Virus record (IMG/VR): IMGVR_UViG_3300035034_001489 | Coordinates: 1-63,687 of that record | Length of the DNA: 63,687 nt | DNA from: a virus | Reading direction: 5' to 3' (one strand) | Shown: one piece after another, positions 1 through 6,627 of the stretch | How the letters are laid out: every line of letters begins with the position of its first letter | Position numbering within the stretch: the stretch's first letter is position 1 | Notes under the pieces: model-generated | Seen by the model: the letters and a program-made list of their open reading frames with translations, nothing else | Databases searched by the model: none | Told to the model about the DNA's origin: nothing | Position numbers and translations under genes: made by a program

Positions 1-276
1 AAAATGAAAATCAACCAATCCGCCAAATCCGAATCCTCCGCCCATGAAATCCTATCCTTCATCCAAGGCGACGAGGACACCGCCGCCAGCCGTCAAAACG
101 CTGTCGTGAGCATTAGCGAGGACGGAGATCTGCTGTTCTACAATGCCGCCTGCGGAACTGACGACAGCGAAACGGTTCTGATCGACCGCATGGAGTCCGA
201 CTCAATGGGAGACGGATGGGAGTCCGCTACTGCCGCCGATGTCATCGAATGGCTCGAAACCAACTGCGACGCATGA
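1..276 (+). CDS. small acidic early protein (3' part; gene wraps the circular junction)
   Basis: On the circle this gene begins at 63534 and runs through the junction to the stop at 276, giving 100 residues. The ATG at position 4 is an internal Met of the same frame. The wrapped start is preferred because it sits behind a GGGGTGCAATG leader like those of the next genes. The product is small and very acidic, with no domain I recognise. Its first residues, MNNH, match those of the next gene, as if their starts were duplicated. It is the first gene of the rightward early operon. Confidence 0.7.
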   Translation, partial: KMKINQSAKSESSAHEILSFIQGDEDTAASRQNAVVSISEDGDLLFYNAACGTDDSETVLIDRMESDSMGDGWESATAADVIEWLETNCDA

Positions 277-317
277 ACCCCGAGGACAAAGCAACCCGCG
301 AAAAGCTTGGCCTGTAA
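273..317 (+). CDS. possible 14-residue peptide
   Basis: An ATGA overlap joins this reading frame to the stop of the preceding gene: the ATG is at 273 and the upstream TGA at 274-276. It encodes MNPEDKATREKLGL and ends just before the first hairpin-SD cassette. Such coupling is common elsewhere in this genome, but so short a frame may be chance. Confidence 0.2.
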   Translation: MNPEDKATREKLGL

Positions 318-336
318 TCCCCCTAATGCCCCCCCC

Positions 337-381
337 AGCCTGTCGTCCTCTTATGAGGCGACAGGCTTAAGGGGTGCAATG
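337..381 (+). promoter_or_regulatory. hairpin-SD cassette, copy 1
   Basis: The outer stem AGCCTGTCG pairs with CGACAGGCT (337-367), and an inner CCTC/GAGG stem closes a TTAT loop. The stem runs directly into TTAAGGGGTGCA and the ATG at 379. The pyrimidine-rich lead-in from 312 is also shared with copy 2, so the duplicated unit is about 70 bp. Confidence 0.85.
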
Positions 382-864
382 AATAACCATGAAGAAACAA
401 TTCAAACTCTCATTTCTAACCTCTCGTATGAGACAAGAGAGCTAATCGACTATCCCCGGGATTTGAACGACGCGAGCTGGGAACATGCCGACAACCACGA
501 AAATGTGATCTACCCTGTAAAGGCTCATGAGAACATCAAAAATGCCGGGAGCGATGAGCTTTTAGAGGCAGAGTCCCGCTTTGAGGATTGCGGGGGGATG
601 GGCGACGACGCCAACGAAAGAGGGGGAGTCTATAACCGTGTCGCTCAACTCCTCTCTTATCACCTGGAAGACTACCGTTTTCAGTCACTTGTGAGAGGTG
701 AGCTTGAAGAGTTGCAAGGTGAGCTTGAACAAGTCGAGTGTGATATTGAGGCAGAGATTGAGGAGAGAGAAGAGAATGAAGAGGACCCTTGCGAGGACTT
801 GGAAAATGCCTTGTGCAAGGCTCAAGAGCGCTTGGAAAACATCAAGACAATTCTCGACCTGTAG
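379..864 (+). CDS. acidic coiled-coil-like early protein
   Basis: The product has 161 residues. The start at 379 is chosen over an in-frame ATG at 307 because the hairpin-SD cassette ends there. The C-terminal half is rich in Glu and has heptad-like spacing (LEELQGELEQVECDIEAEIE), suggesting a helical coiled coil. I recognise no enzymatic motif. It lies in the early operon of small acidic proteins, a class that phages often use to inhibit host proteins. That role is an inference from position and composition only. Confidence 0.7.
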   Translation: MNNHEETIQTLISNLSYETRELIDYPRDLNDASWEHADNHENVIYPVKAHENIKNAGSDELLEAESRFEDCGGMGDDANERGGVYNRVAQLLSYHLEDYRFQSLVRGELEELQGELEQVECDIEAEIEEREENEEDPCEDLENALCKAQERLENIKTILDL

Positions 865-883
865 TCCCCCTAACGCCCCCCCC

Positions 884-928
884 AGCCTGTCGTCCTCTTA
901 TGAGGCGACGGGCTTAAGGGGTGCAATG
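884..928 (+). promoter_or_regulatory. hairpin-SD cassette, copy 2
   Basis: The outer stem AGCCTGTCG/CGACGGGCT contains a G-U pair where copy 1 has a Watson-Crick pair. The inner CCTC/GAGG stem closes a TTAT loop. TTAAGGGGTGCA and the ATG at 926 follow. The 24 bases upstream are nearly identical to those before copy 1. Confidence 0.85.
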
Positions 929-1162
929 AAACAACTAAGACCAACAACCAAGAAAATGACCACCGAACAACAAACAGTAGCCGAAATCATCCAAGACATC
1001 CAGGAATCCAGGGGCTACCCAAATCTCCAATCCTTGATCAACTCAGGAATGACTAGCGCGAGAGTGCATTACAAATCAGCCGCCGGAGCTCTTGATGAGG
1101 ATGATCTTCTGGAGGCTCAAGAAGCAGGATTTGACGCCGCTGAGGATTCACGTGAGGACTAG
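926..1162 (+). CDS. hypothetical early protein, 78 aa
   Basis: The start at 926 follows the hairpin-SD cassette. A second Met at 956 (MTTEQQTV) would give 68 residues. The product has a basic N-terminus (MKQLRPTTKK) and an acidic C-terminus ending AAEDSRED. I do not recognise a domain. Its position suggests co-expression with the neighbouring early proteins that carry the same cassette. Confidence 0.65.
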   Translation: MKQLRPTTKKMTTEQQTVAEIIQDIQESRGYPNLQSLINSGMTSARVHYKSAAGALDEDDLLEAQEAGFDAAEDSRED

Positions 1163-1185
1163 CGCAAACCGACCTCTCGCCCCGT

Positions 1186-1230
1186 CGCCTGTCGTCCTCT
1201 TATGAGGCGACGGGCTTAAGGGGTGATATG
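1186..1230 (+). promoter_or_regulatory. hairpin-SD cassette, copy 3
   Basis: This copy has the CGCCTGTCG...CGACGGGCT outer stem and the CCTC-TTAT-GAGG inner hairpin. The SD reads TTAAGGGGTGAT before the ATG at 1228, which is closer to the full anti-SD complement than the GTGCA form of the other copies. Confidence 0.85.
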
Positions 1231-1638
1231 AAACCATTAAAAGACTTCCAACTGGATTGGCTTGCATCGTTCTTTGAATACAAACTTTTCTTGGATGAGG
1301 AATATGAGCGGGAAACCCACGAAGAAAATGAGGGTGAGTTCAAGGAGGACTTATTCACCGCTCACGAAGTGGACGACGAAAGCGCAAGGCTCATCTTCAA
1401 CAAGCTTAAAGCGATGGAGACAAGGATTCACGAAAGCGAAAGGTTAGGAGATTACTTGAACGATTGCGACCGTGAAACCGCTTGGGAGCTTTACCTCTCG
1501 ACAAGTGGACATGGAGCGGGATTTTTTGATCATTCGACTGATGAGGCTGATGAGATTCAAGCCATTCTCGACAAGGAATTTCGATACGCTACGGAAGATT
1601 GGCGTTTCTACTGCCAGGAGGGAAAGCTTCACTTTTAA
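1228..1638 (+). CDS. small phage protein with GHGAGFFD motif
   Basis: The product has 136 acidic residues and starts behind hairpin-SD cassette copy 3. Near residue 93 it carries SGHGAGFFD followed by a helical stretch. From memory, this resembles the GHGAGFWD motif of small uncharacterised phage proteins. No function is known to me. The N-terminal third is rich in Glu. It belongs to the early operon between two other cassette-led genes. Confidence 0.65.
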   Translation: MKPLKDFQLDWLASFFEYKLFLDEEYERETHEENEGEFKEDLFTAHEVDDESARLIFNKLKAMETRIHESERLGDYLNDCDRETAWELYLSTSGHGAGFFDHSTDEADEIQAILDKEFRYATEDWRFYCQEGKLHF

Positions 1639-1665
1639 GGGTATCAACTAGACCGCTCACCCATC

Positions 1666-1708
1666 AGCCTGTCGTCTCGCAAGAGCGACGGGCTTAAGGG
1701 GTGCAATG
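1666..1708 (+). promoter_or_regulatory. hairpin-SD cassette, copy 4 (GCAA loop variant)
   Basis: The outer stem AGCCTGTCG/CGACGGGCT is kept, but the inner part is CTC-GCAA-GAG instead of CCTC-TTAT-GAGG. The changed inner arm still pairs and closes a GNRA-type loop, which supports RNA structure as the conserved property. The ATG is at 1706. The lead-in AGACCGCTCACCCATC is shared with copy 6. Confidence 0.85.
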
Positions 1709-2455
1709 AATACGTTAGAAATCAAATTAGATACAGTCCCGACTCTCACCCTTATCCGTGATGAGGATATGGGGAGATGGGACTTTGAAGAGAACTTCCA
1801 AGTGATTCAATCGGGAGGCTACCGGGATGATTGTATCCTTGCGCTTGTCGAATATGGAAACCTCCCCCCGATTGAGGACTTGCAAGAGTGCTACGATTGG
1901 AGGTCTTGCGATTGGAGAGAAGCCCGTCGATCTGTCGTCTCTTATTTGATTGAGGTTGGAGGGATGAGTGTCTTGAGTGTGAAAGACGCAATCCAGGCCG
2001 CTATTGAAAATGGCTATTACTCCCCCCGTGAGGGGTGGGTTGACGTCTTGCAAGAATTGATCCTTGAGGACTTCACCATTCAAGACTTTTGCCGGGAGGA
2101 CGACGGGCTTGCATCGCTCACAAATTGCCTTGAAGACATTGCGATTGTCCAGACAGTGACAGGCTACTCTCAAGGGGACTTGGCTCATGTTCTCATTCAC
2201 GGCCGGGAGTTTGAAAAGCTCGCCGGGAAACCGTGGCAAGAAACACGAGACCGCTGCTCGCTTGAAAATCTCATCTTCAATCAACCTCTTTACGTCGAGA
2301 TGGACCTAAGCCGCGACGACTTTGAGCCCGTGCAATTCGAACTTAAAGACCAGTATGATTATGACCGTGACGAAATTGTTGAGCTTTGCCGTACTCATGG
2401 AGCTAGCGAGCAAGAGATCGAATTGATTGAAGAGTCTCTTCCTGACTACGCCTAG
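1706..2455 (+). CDS. hypothetical acidic early protein, 249 aa
   Basis: This is the largest of the cassette-led early genes, at 249 residues and strongly acidic. Tyr, Trp and Cys residues are spread through it (for example YDWRSCDWREARR). No catalytic motif or membrane segment is visible. The gene ends only 3 bases from the stop of the opposing HTH gene, with no terminator between them, so the two transcription units converge here. Confidence 0.7.
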   Translation: MNTLEIKLDTVPTLTLIRDEDMGRWDFEENFQVIQSGGYRDDCILALVEYGNLPPIEDLQECYDWRSCDWREARRSVVSYLIEVGGMSVLSVKDAIQAAIENGYYSPREGWVDVLQELILEDFTIQDFCREDDGLASLTNCLEDIAIVQTVTGYSQGDLAHVLIHGREFEKLAGKPWQETRDRCSLENLIFNQPLYVEMDLSRDDFEPVQFELKDQYDYDRDEIVELCRTHGASEQEIELIEESLPDYA

Positions 2456-2458
2456 CCT

Positions 2459-3091
2459 TCACTTTCTGAATACCTTGCGCTTCTCATCCTTATCGGGGGT
2501 GACATCCCGCTCTTGTTCTTCATCAGGCGAGACAACTTTCGATCTTTGCTTTGCCTGTTCATTCAAGAGAGTCGAAGCGGCTTTTAGGTGTGAACCTAGA
2601 CCGCTCGCCGCTTCCCAGACTGCCCGGACTTTGAGAAATTGAGCCATGATTCCATCCCTTGTTTTAACGGTTCGACAAAAGTTGCCAATGAGCGTTTGGA
2701 GCTTCGCAAATTCCTGTTCATCGAATCCAAAACCGCTTCTAAAGTCGCGGAGCATGTCAAAAAGTTCCTCATGGCATTCTTCCGCCTGTTCATATTCAAT
2801 TTTGAGCTTGTCTTTTTGGATTTCAAGCCAATCACGATCATCGTTGAAACGTTCCCATGCCCCCTCACTTAGTGCCACCCCTAGCCCAAATCCACTGCTA
2901 TTCCTCGCCATCTCCTCAGCCTCTTTATTCCAATCGGGAGCGTGTCTTTGCAACGTCGTTTCGCTCACCCCCGATTCTTTCGCTAATAAGCGAAGGTTTC
3001 GAACGGGCTTCCCACCACCATTTCCCCACAAATACAATCGCCTTGCGTCCGCAGTTTCTTGCTTTACTACTTTTCCATTGATAATTGCCAT
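2459..3091 (-). CDS. HTH DNA-binding protein; possible small terminase or regulator
   Basis: The product has 210 residues, on the opposite strand to all surrounding early genes. Residues about 32-52 (LRLLAKESGVSETTLQRHA) form a plausible helix-turn-helix. A long helical middle and a charged C-terminus follow. An SD (GGGAGGGTGA) lies just upstream of the ATG. No small terminase was recognised next to the large terminase gene, and an HTH plus coiled-coil plan would fit TerS. Its place next to the concentric palindromes also fits a repressor or origin-binding protein. I cannot decide between these. Confidence 0.6.
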   Translation of the reverse strand: MAIINGKVVKQETADARRLYLWGNGGGKPVRNLRLLAKESGVSETTLQRHAPDWNKEAEEMARNSSGFGLGVALSEGAWERFNDDRDWLEIQKDKLKIEYEQAEECHEELFDMLRDFRSGFGFDEQEFAKLQTLIGNFCRTVKTRDGIMAQFLKVRAVWEAASGLGSHLKAASTLLNEQAKQRSKVVSPDEEQERDVTPDKDEKRKVFRK

Positions 3092-3148
3092 GCTTCACCC
3101 TCCCTCACCTCCCCAATCCTTACAAGACCGTTCTCACCCTCAATTCGA

Positions 3149-3665
3149 CGACGAAAAGTTGAAAGGTGCAACTAAGGTCTTTTCGGGGGGTGCAGGTCCT
3201 ACCAGACCGCGCAATCCCTTCTCCCGCCTTAGTTCCAGCCCCTTCATTCTCACCACTCAAATCTCACCCCAAAATCACACTTCACCAATCTCACGATACA
3301 CGCTTACGGCCATAAGGATTCCAGCTTACAGGACTTGGGTGCAGTTACCCTACCCCTTTCGAGACCCTAAGCCCGGACCAAAAAGCCGAAAAATTTACAG
3401 TATTACTATACACGATTTTAAACTTTCTCTCTTTTCTTATCTCTTCTTTACTCTTTATAGTGGTAGGGTAACTGCACCCAAGTCCTGTAAGACACAAACC
3501 CTTATTCCATATAGCCTCCAGCCTCTTATTTTGACCCATGATTCCAGGGTGAAACTAGACCGAAAACAAAAACCCTCCCAAGCCCTTACACCCCAAGGCT
3601 TTAAACCGTGGTGCACCTAAAACACCCCCAAAAACACCTTAGTTGCACCTTTCAACTTTTCATCG
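3149..3665. repeat. outer inverted repeat pair (arms 3149-3178 and 3636-3665)
   Basis: The 30-bp left arm and the reverse complement of the right arm differ at one position. The arm centre contains GGTGCAACTAAGG and its complement. The midpoint is about 3407, the same as that of the inner pair. Partial matches continue inside the arms, for example a TTTT-GGGGG tract next to each outer arm. Confidence 0.9.
3325..3491. repeat. inner inverted repeat pair (arms 3325-3354 and 3462-3491)
   Basis: Two perfect 30-bp arms (CTTACAGGACTTGGGTGCAG... and its reverse complement) are separated by 107 bp. The midpoint of about 3408 coincides with the outer pair. The spacer carries TTTACAGTATTACTATACACG followed by a long CT-rich run. 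A cruciform, a paired protein-binding site or an invertible segment are all possible. Confidence 0.9.
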
Positions 3666-3760
3666 CCAAAACTTTCTTAAATTTCTACTCGACAACCTTT
3701 CAAGCGTCGAATACCTTCTCTCCGACAACGAAACTAAAACCAATCCAACAAACCGGACCA

Positions 3761-4141
3761 ATGACAACTACCGCCTCCTCCATCCCTGCCACCACGATCA
3801 ATCACGAAACACGCGAAACACGATTCGATCTTGTCCTTGACCTCATCGCGAACGTCACGCTCGCCATCCAAGAAAAGATCGACAAGACCGATTGGAGTGA
3901 CCCGGACCTTGCCGACCCGATTGACACCGATTGTGACCCGTCCATCGAAGTGACCTTCGCAATTGACCGAGACTTCAATCACACGCTGGTCTCTGGCGAC
4001 AACTCCTTGTCAGGTCCCCACGAATCCTTCCCCCACTGGGGAGTCTCTTGGATTACCAAGTTGTCTCGTTCGTTGAAGAACTCATCGAGCACGGGTCCGC
4101 CACGTTCATCAGTTGAAACGATTCATTGCACGACTCACTAA
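3761..4141 (+). CDS. hypothetical early protein, possibly frameshifted near its end
   Basis: The product has 126 residues from the ATG at 3761. The N-terminal 90 residues look coding and are acidic (SDPDLADPIDTDCDP). The last 35 residues (from about 4035) turn Ser-rich and basic. A -1 shift at the C-run near 4031-4035 would instead give DYQVVSFVEELIEHG and a stop at 4114-4116, which looks more protein-like. Either a sequencing indel or a true slip could explain this. No function is recognised. Confidence 0.5.
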   Translation: MTTTASSIPATTINHETRETRFDLVLDLIANVTLAIQEKIDKTDWSDPDLADPIDTDCDPSIEVTFAIDRDFNHTLVSGDNSLSGPHESFPHWGVSWITKLSRSLKNSSSTGPPRSSVETIHCTTH

Positions 4142-4181
4142 TGTCACCTTTTTCAGAAAAGTGACAAAGATGAGTCACCCA

Positions 4182-4224
4182 AGCCTGTCGTCTCGCAAGA
4201 GCGACGGGCTTAAGGGGTGCAATG
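4182..4224 (+). promoter_or_regulatory. hairpin-SD cassette, copy 5 (GCAA loop variant)
   Basis: The AGCCTGTCG/CGACGGGCT stem with a CTC-GCAA-GAG inner hairpin matches copy 4. TTAAGGGGTGCA and the ATG at 4222 follow. A separate GTCAC/GTGAC stem (4143-4165) lies just upstream. Confidence 0.85.
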
Positions 4225-4479
4225 CCTAAAGAAAAACCATTCGTTTCAATCGCCGACCAGTTGCGCCTCTGTAAAGAGGGACAATCTTTTCTCACCCCGC
4301 ATCGTTCAAAGACGGTGACAGCTCATGCTAGGAGGCTGAGGAAAACAGATGAGATGATCGTTGAAGTCAAGACCGCTCAATTTATCACCGTTCCCATGTT
4401 CTCCCCAGAGGGGAAGCCGTGCGAAGTCTTGACCAAAGTGACCGTAACCTTTAAATTCAAAACCAATGACCAAAGTTAA
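4222..4479 (+). CDS. hypothetical basic early protein, 85 aa
   Basis: The start is set by cassette copy 5. The product is basic, unlike the acidic proteins before it, with an Arg/Lys patch (HARRLRKTDE) and a beta-rich C-terminus (VLTKVTVTFKFKT). Its end overlaps the next gene by 14 bases, which suggests translational coupling. No family is recognised. Confidence 0.65.
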   Translation: MPKEKPFVSIADQLRLCKEGQSFLTPHRSKTVTAHARRLRKTDEMIVEVKTAQFITVPMFSPEGKPCEVLTKVTVTFKFKTNDQS

Positions 4480-4738
4480 ATTAAACCGCGACGTTCAAGC
4501 CCTCGCCGACCGCTACCTCCTCCATGAGCGCAAGAGCTACAATTTGTCGGACGACTTTGACACCGAGCGAAGGGTACTTGTGAAAGAGTTCCAGAGACTC
4601 CATGACGCCGACCCGGAAGTGAAGAAGTTCGGGAGGAAGCAAATCCTCATCATGATCGTTCTCCACCGCAAGCTTCGACCAATCCCATCTCAATTCCTGT
4701 TCGCCAAGGCCGACGAGGAAGCAGGACTCCTCGACTGA
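4466..4738 (+). CDS. hypothetical helical early protein, 90 aa
   Basis: The product has 90 charged, mostly helical residues, including RKQILIMIVLHRKLRPIPSQ. The ATG lies inside the preceding gene, with no cassette of its own, so it is probably translated by coupling. No catalytic or binding motif is evident. Confidence 0.65.
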   Translation: MTKVKLNRDVQALADRYLLHERKSYNLSDDFDTERRVLVKEFQRLHDADPEVKKFGRKQILIMIVLHRKLRPIPSQFLFAKADEEAGLLD

Positions 4739-4766
4739 TTCAAACAAACAAGACCGCTCACCCATC

Positions 4767-4811
4767 AGCCTGTCGTCCTCTTATGAGGCGACGGGCTTAA
4801 GGGGTGCAATG
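4767..4811 (+). promoter_or_regulatory. hairpin-SD cassette, copy 6
   Basis: This copy has the AGCCTGTCG/CGACGGGCT outer stem and the CCTC-TTAT-GAGG inner hairpin, then TTAAGGGGTGCA and the ATG at 4809. The upstream AGACCGCTCACCCATC equals that of copy 4, although copy 4 has the other loop type. This hints at recombination between copies. Confidence 0.85.
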
Positions 4812-5003
4812 AAACCGTATTCCTACCAAATCGCCATCGGCCAAGACGAAAAGCTCACCTTCACACCATGGGGAGAGGACACCGACGCCCTCATCACTCA
4901 TATCGCCGACCTGAAAGCCTGTCCCCGTCGAATCGTGAAGATCCTAAGCTGCAAAGACCTCGTTACGAAAGAGGTTTGCATCTTCCACCCACCCAAGAGG
5001 TGA
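4809..5003 (+). CDS. hypothetical early protein, 64 aa
   Basis: The product has 64 residues and is led by cassette copy 6. It looks like a compact alpha/beta fold (YQIAIGQDEKLTFTPWGED, then a helix and a VKILSCKDL strand). It ends in a GTGA overlap with the following short gene. No function is recognised. Confidence 0.65.
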   Translation: MKPYSYQIAIGQDEKLTFTPWGEDTDALITHIADLKACPRRIVKILSCKDLVTKEVCIFHPPKR

Positions 5004-5158
5004 AGGCTACACTCACTCTGGAAGTTTCAACCTGCCTATACCACGACCAAATCTGTCACGCTGTTCTCGCCTTCGCCGGACACGCTGACCAGGACCTCCT
5101 CAGCGTCCACGGCTTGGTTGTCGAAGAGGAGGCTGAAACCTACGGAAACGAAAGCTAA
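5000..5158 (+). CDS. hypothetical 52-aa protein with GTG start
   Basis: The GTG at 5000 overlaps the TGA of the preceding gene (GTGA), giving 52 residues starting (M)KATLTLEVST. The product is acidic near the end (EEEAETYGNES). The stop lies in a short palindrome (AAAGCT...AGCTTT, 5151-5168). The coupling pattern matches other GTG and ATG overlaps in this operon. Confidence 0.5.
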   Translation: MKATLTLEVSTCLYHDQICHAVLAFAGHADQDLLSVHGLVVEEEAETYGNES

Positions 5159-5209
5159 GTAGAGCTTTACAAACGAATCTAATTAGAGTAATTATAAGCC
5201 GACCGACCA

Positions 5210-5749
5210 ATGAATGCAACTGACCGACTCCTAGAAGCCCACCGTCACCATGTTCTTGAAAAACTCACACCGAGCGAAGACATGCAAAACAGGGCCATTG
5301 CCCACCACTATCTCCGTGTATTCACTCTCGCAAGGGACTTACAGGTGATGATTCATCTCCGTGATCAAATCCCGCCAGATGGAAGCCTCAAAAAGAGCGA
5401 CGAAATGATTGAAGCTCTCGCATCCCGGATCAGGGAAGCTCACCTCGCGGACTTTGGCCTGCCTTTGGAATGGGTGGACAGGTCCGAAGCTCCCGAGTTT
5501 GAACAAGCTTGGCTGGGTGAATTTGTCAGGTCCGAACCAGAGGCCATCAAAAAGAGATTTCTGGAAGCAGGTTGGCGGGTAGCTTCACGATCACTCAACT
5601 TGATGTTTGGAGATGAAATGGTTGCACCGGGATCGCCTCCAGATTCCAAAGAGAAAGATCTTACGATCATTCGTATCGGGGATCTCGAAAGGCTCCCGGA
5701 ACCTCAAAGAGAGGAAGAAATTCAACGTCTCTTGAAACCCAAGAAATAG
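5210..5749 (+). CDS. hypothetical protein, 179 aa
   Basis: The product has 179 residues, mostly helical and soluble, with a Pro-rich linker near residues 140-145. It begins a new run of genes after a 50-bp gap that contains TAATTAGAGTAATTATAAG, a motif also seen in the divergent control region. A promoter here is plausible. No conserved motif is recognised. The gene is followed within 4 bases by another small gene. Confidence 0.65.
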   Translation: MNATDRLLEAHRHHVLEKLTPSEDMQNRAIAHHYLRVFTLARDLQVMIHLRDQIPPDGSLKKSDEMIEALASRIREAHLADFGLPLEWVDRSEAPEFEQAWLGEFVRSEPEAIKKRFLEAGWRVASRSLNLMFGDEMVAPGSPPDSKEKDLTIIRIGDLERLPEPQREEEIQRLLKPKK

Positions 5750-5753
5750 ACCG

Positions 5754-5921
5754 ATGGACACTTTACTTCAAGAAGTCGCCGGGGAAATTGAGGTTTCAAT
5801 AATGCCAGAGGGGGCCGACCCCGGAGACTTTGAGCCTATGTTTTTCCTATCCCCCGCCGAAGCTCTTGGCCTTGCTGAGAAGCTCACCTACACCGCTAAC
5901 AAAATGCTCAACGAAGAATAA
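5754..5921 (+). CDS. hypothetical 55-aa protein
   Basis: The frame from ATG 5754 to TAA 5921 encodes 55 acidic residues (MDTLLQEVAGEIEV...). It ends in a helix LSPAEALGLAEKL, reminiscent of substrate-side helices in small phage proteins. The spacing of 4 bases from the previous stop and 4 to the next start supports a real gene in a tightly packed run. Confidence 0.5.
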   Translation: MDTLLQEVAGEIEVSIMPEGADPGDFEPMFFLSPAEALGLAEKLTYTANKMLNEE

Positions 5922-5925
5922 AACC

Positions 5926-5988
5926 ATGGAACTAACTATTGCTTTAATTGTCCTTATCACCCTCTTTTTACTCCGCCGCAAACGCTAG
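5926..5988 (+). CDS. 20-residue single-span membrane microprotein
   Basis: The frame encodes MELTIALIVLITLFLLRRKR: a 15-residue hydrophobic stretch followed by a positive cluster, which would be a minimal N-out transmembrane peptide. It sits between two compact genes, with its ATG 4 bases after the previous stop. The composition is strongly non-random, so I favour a genuine membrane microprotein, though no homologue is known to me. Confidence 0.45.
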   Translation: MELTIALIVLITLFLLRRKR

Positions 5989-5990
5989 AC

Positions 5991-6044
5991 ATGAGACCCG
6001 ACTTAAAAATCAAGTCCCTCAACCAAGGGATGATTGTGGAATGA
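5991..6044 (+). CDS. possible 17-residue leader peptide
   Basis: The ATG at 5991 lies 2 bases after the previous stop. It encodes MRPDLKIKSLNQGMIVE and ends in an ATGA overlap with the next gene. It may be a coupling peptide that delivers ribosomes to 6041. It is too short to judge by composition. Confidence 0.3.
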   Translation: MRPDLKIKSLNQGMIVE

Positions 6045-6280
6045 CATACAGCTACGATCAACGAGTTCAGGGAATTTGCGCGGCCATCGAGCGCGGATTC
6101 TCCAAAGGTCTCACCGCTGAAAAGATCGAGACGCTCGTTGGAGAGCAAAGACCCTACAACATCGAGACCGCAGACCTGAACTCGTTGGTCCGGCATATCC
6201 AGAAGACCCTCAAGCTCCAGACCGAAGGAAAGCCGACACCTTGGATGATTCATGAACAACTCGAACTTTTCACAATGTGA
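6041..6280 (+). CDS. hypothetical protein, 79 aa
   Basis: The product has 79 residues from the ATG at 6041, which overlaps the preceding TGA. Helices dominate (ICAAIERGFSKGLTAEKIETL). The frame continues upstream without a better start. It ends in a GTGA overlap with the Lar-like gene. No family is recognised. Confidence 0.6.
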   Translation: MTYSYDQRVQGICAAIERGFSKGLTAEKIETLVGEQRPYNIETADLNSLVRHIQKTLKLQTEGKPTPWMIHEQLELFTM

Positions 6281-6627
6281 ACCCGGAACCCGAAATACAC
6301 CAACCCCAGCTCACTGAGTCTCAGATCCTCAAGTCTCTTGATTTAACGAGACCGAAGTCGAAAACAAAAAAGAAGAGGAAGGTCAAAAAGACACCTCTCC
6401 CATGTCCTTTTTGCAGTTTCAACAAACCCCAACTTATTTCAGGAATCTTCGTTTGGAGGCAGGGACGGATTTATTACTACACCTGCCCTAAGTGCGCTTG
6501 TCAGTCTCGTAATCGGAAACAAGCAGCTCTTAACGCTTGGAATAGGAGACCCAACCCCCAAGCTGATAAGCTGAAGAAAAAGAACGCTAAGAAGGAAGCC
6601 AAAACCGTCGCTAAGAAAAAGAAATGA
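6277..6627 (+). CDS. Lar-like zinc-ribbon protein (restriction alleviation family)
   Basis: The product has 116 residues and starts with GTG at 6277, overlapping the previous stop. PCPFC (C43, C46) and CPKC (C70, C73) form a zinc ribbon, followed by AALNAWNRR. This is the layout of the Lar family, whose Rac-prophage member modulates type I restriction-modification. The flanks are Lys-rich tails that bear no family signal. Family membership is fairly clear. An anti-restriction role here is inferred from the family and the early position. Confidence 0.7.
   Translation: MNPEPEIHQPQLTESQILKSLDLTRPKSKTKKKRKVKKTPLPCPFCSFNKPQLISGIFVWRQGRIYYYTCPKCACQSRNRKQAALNAWNRRPNPQADKLKKKNAKKEAKTVAKKKK

Larger units (their letters stand above)
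3092..3760. other. 669-bp intergenic control region with concentric inverted repeats
   Basis: I find no credible gene here. The stretch lies between the divergent HTH gene (3091, leftward) and the next rightward gene (3761). It contains two concentric pairs of 30-bp inverted repeats around a pyrimidine- and AT-rich core (about 3380-3460). Reading frames that cross it are the mirror products of the repeats and are poor in coding character. Confidence 0.7.

Noticed and set aside
2646-3620. A long + strand open frame crossing the HTH gene and the palindromes
   Set aside because: Its translation is Ser/Pro-rich, and it spans the inverted repeats and the opposing HTH gene that has a good SD. Treated as non-coding.
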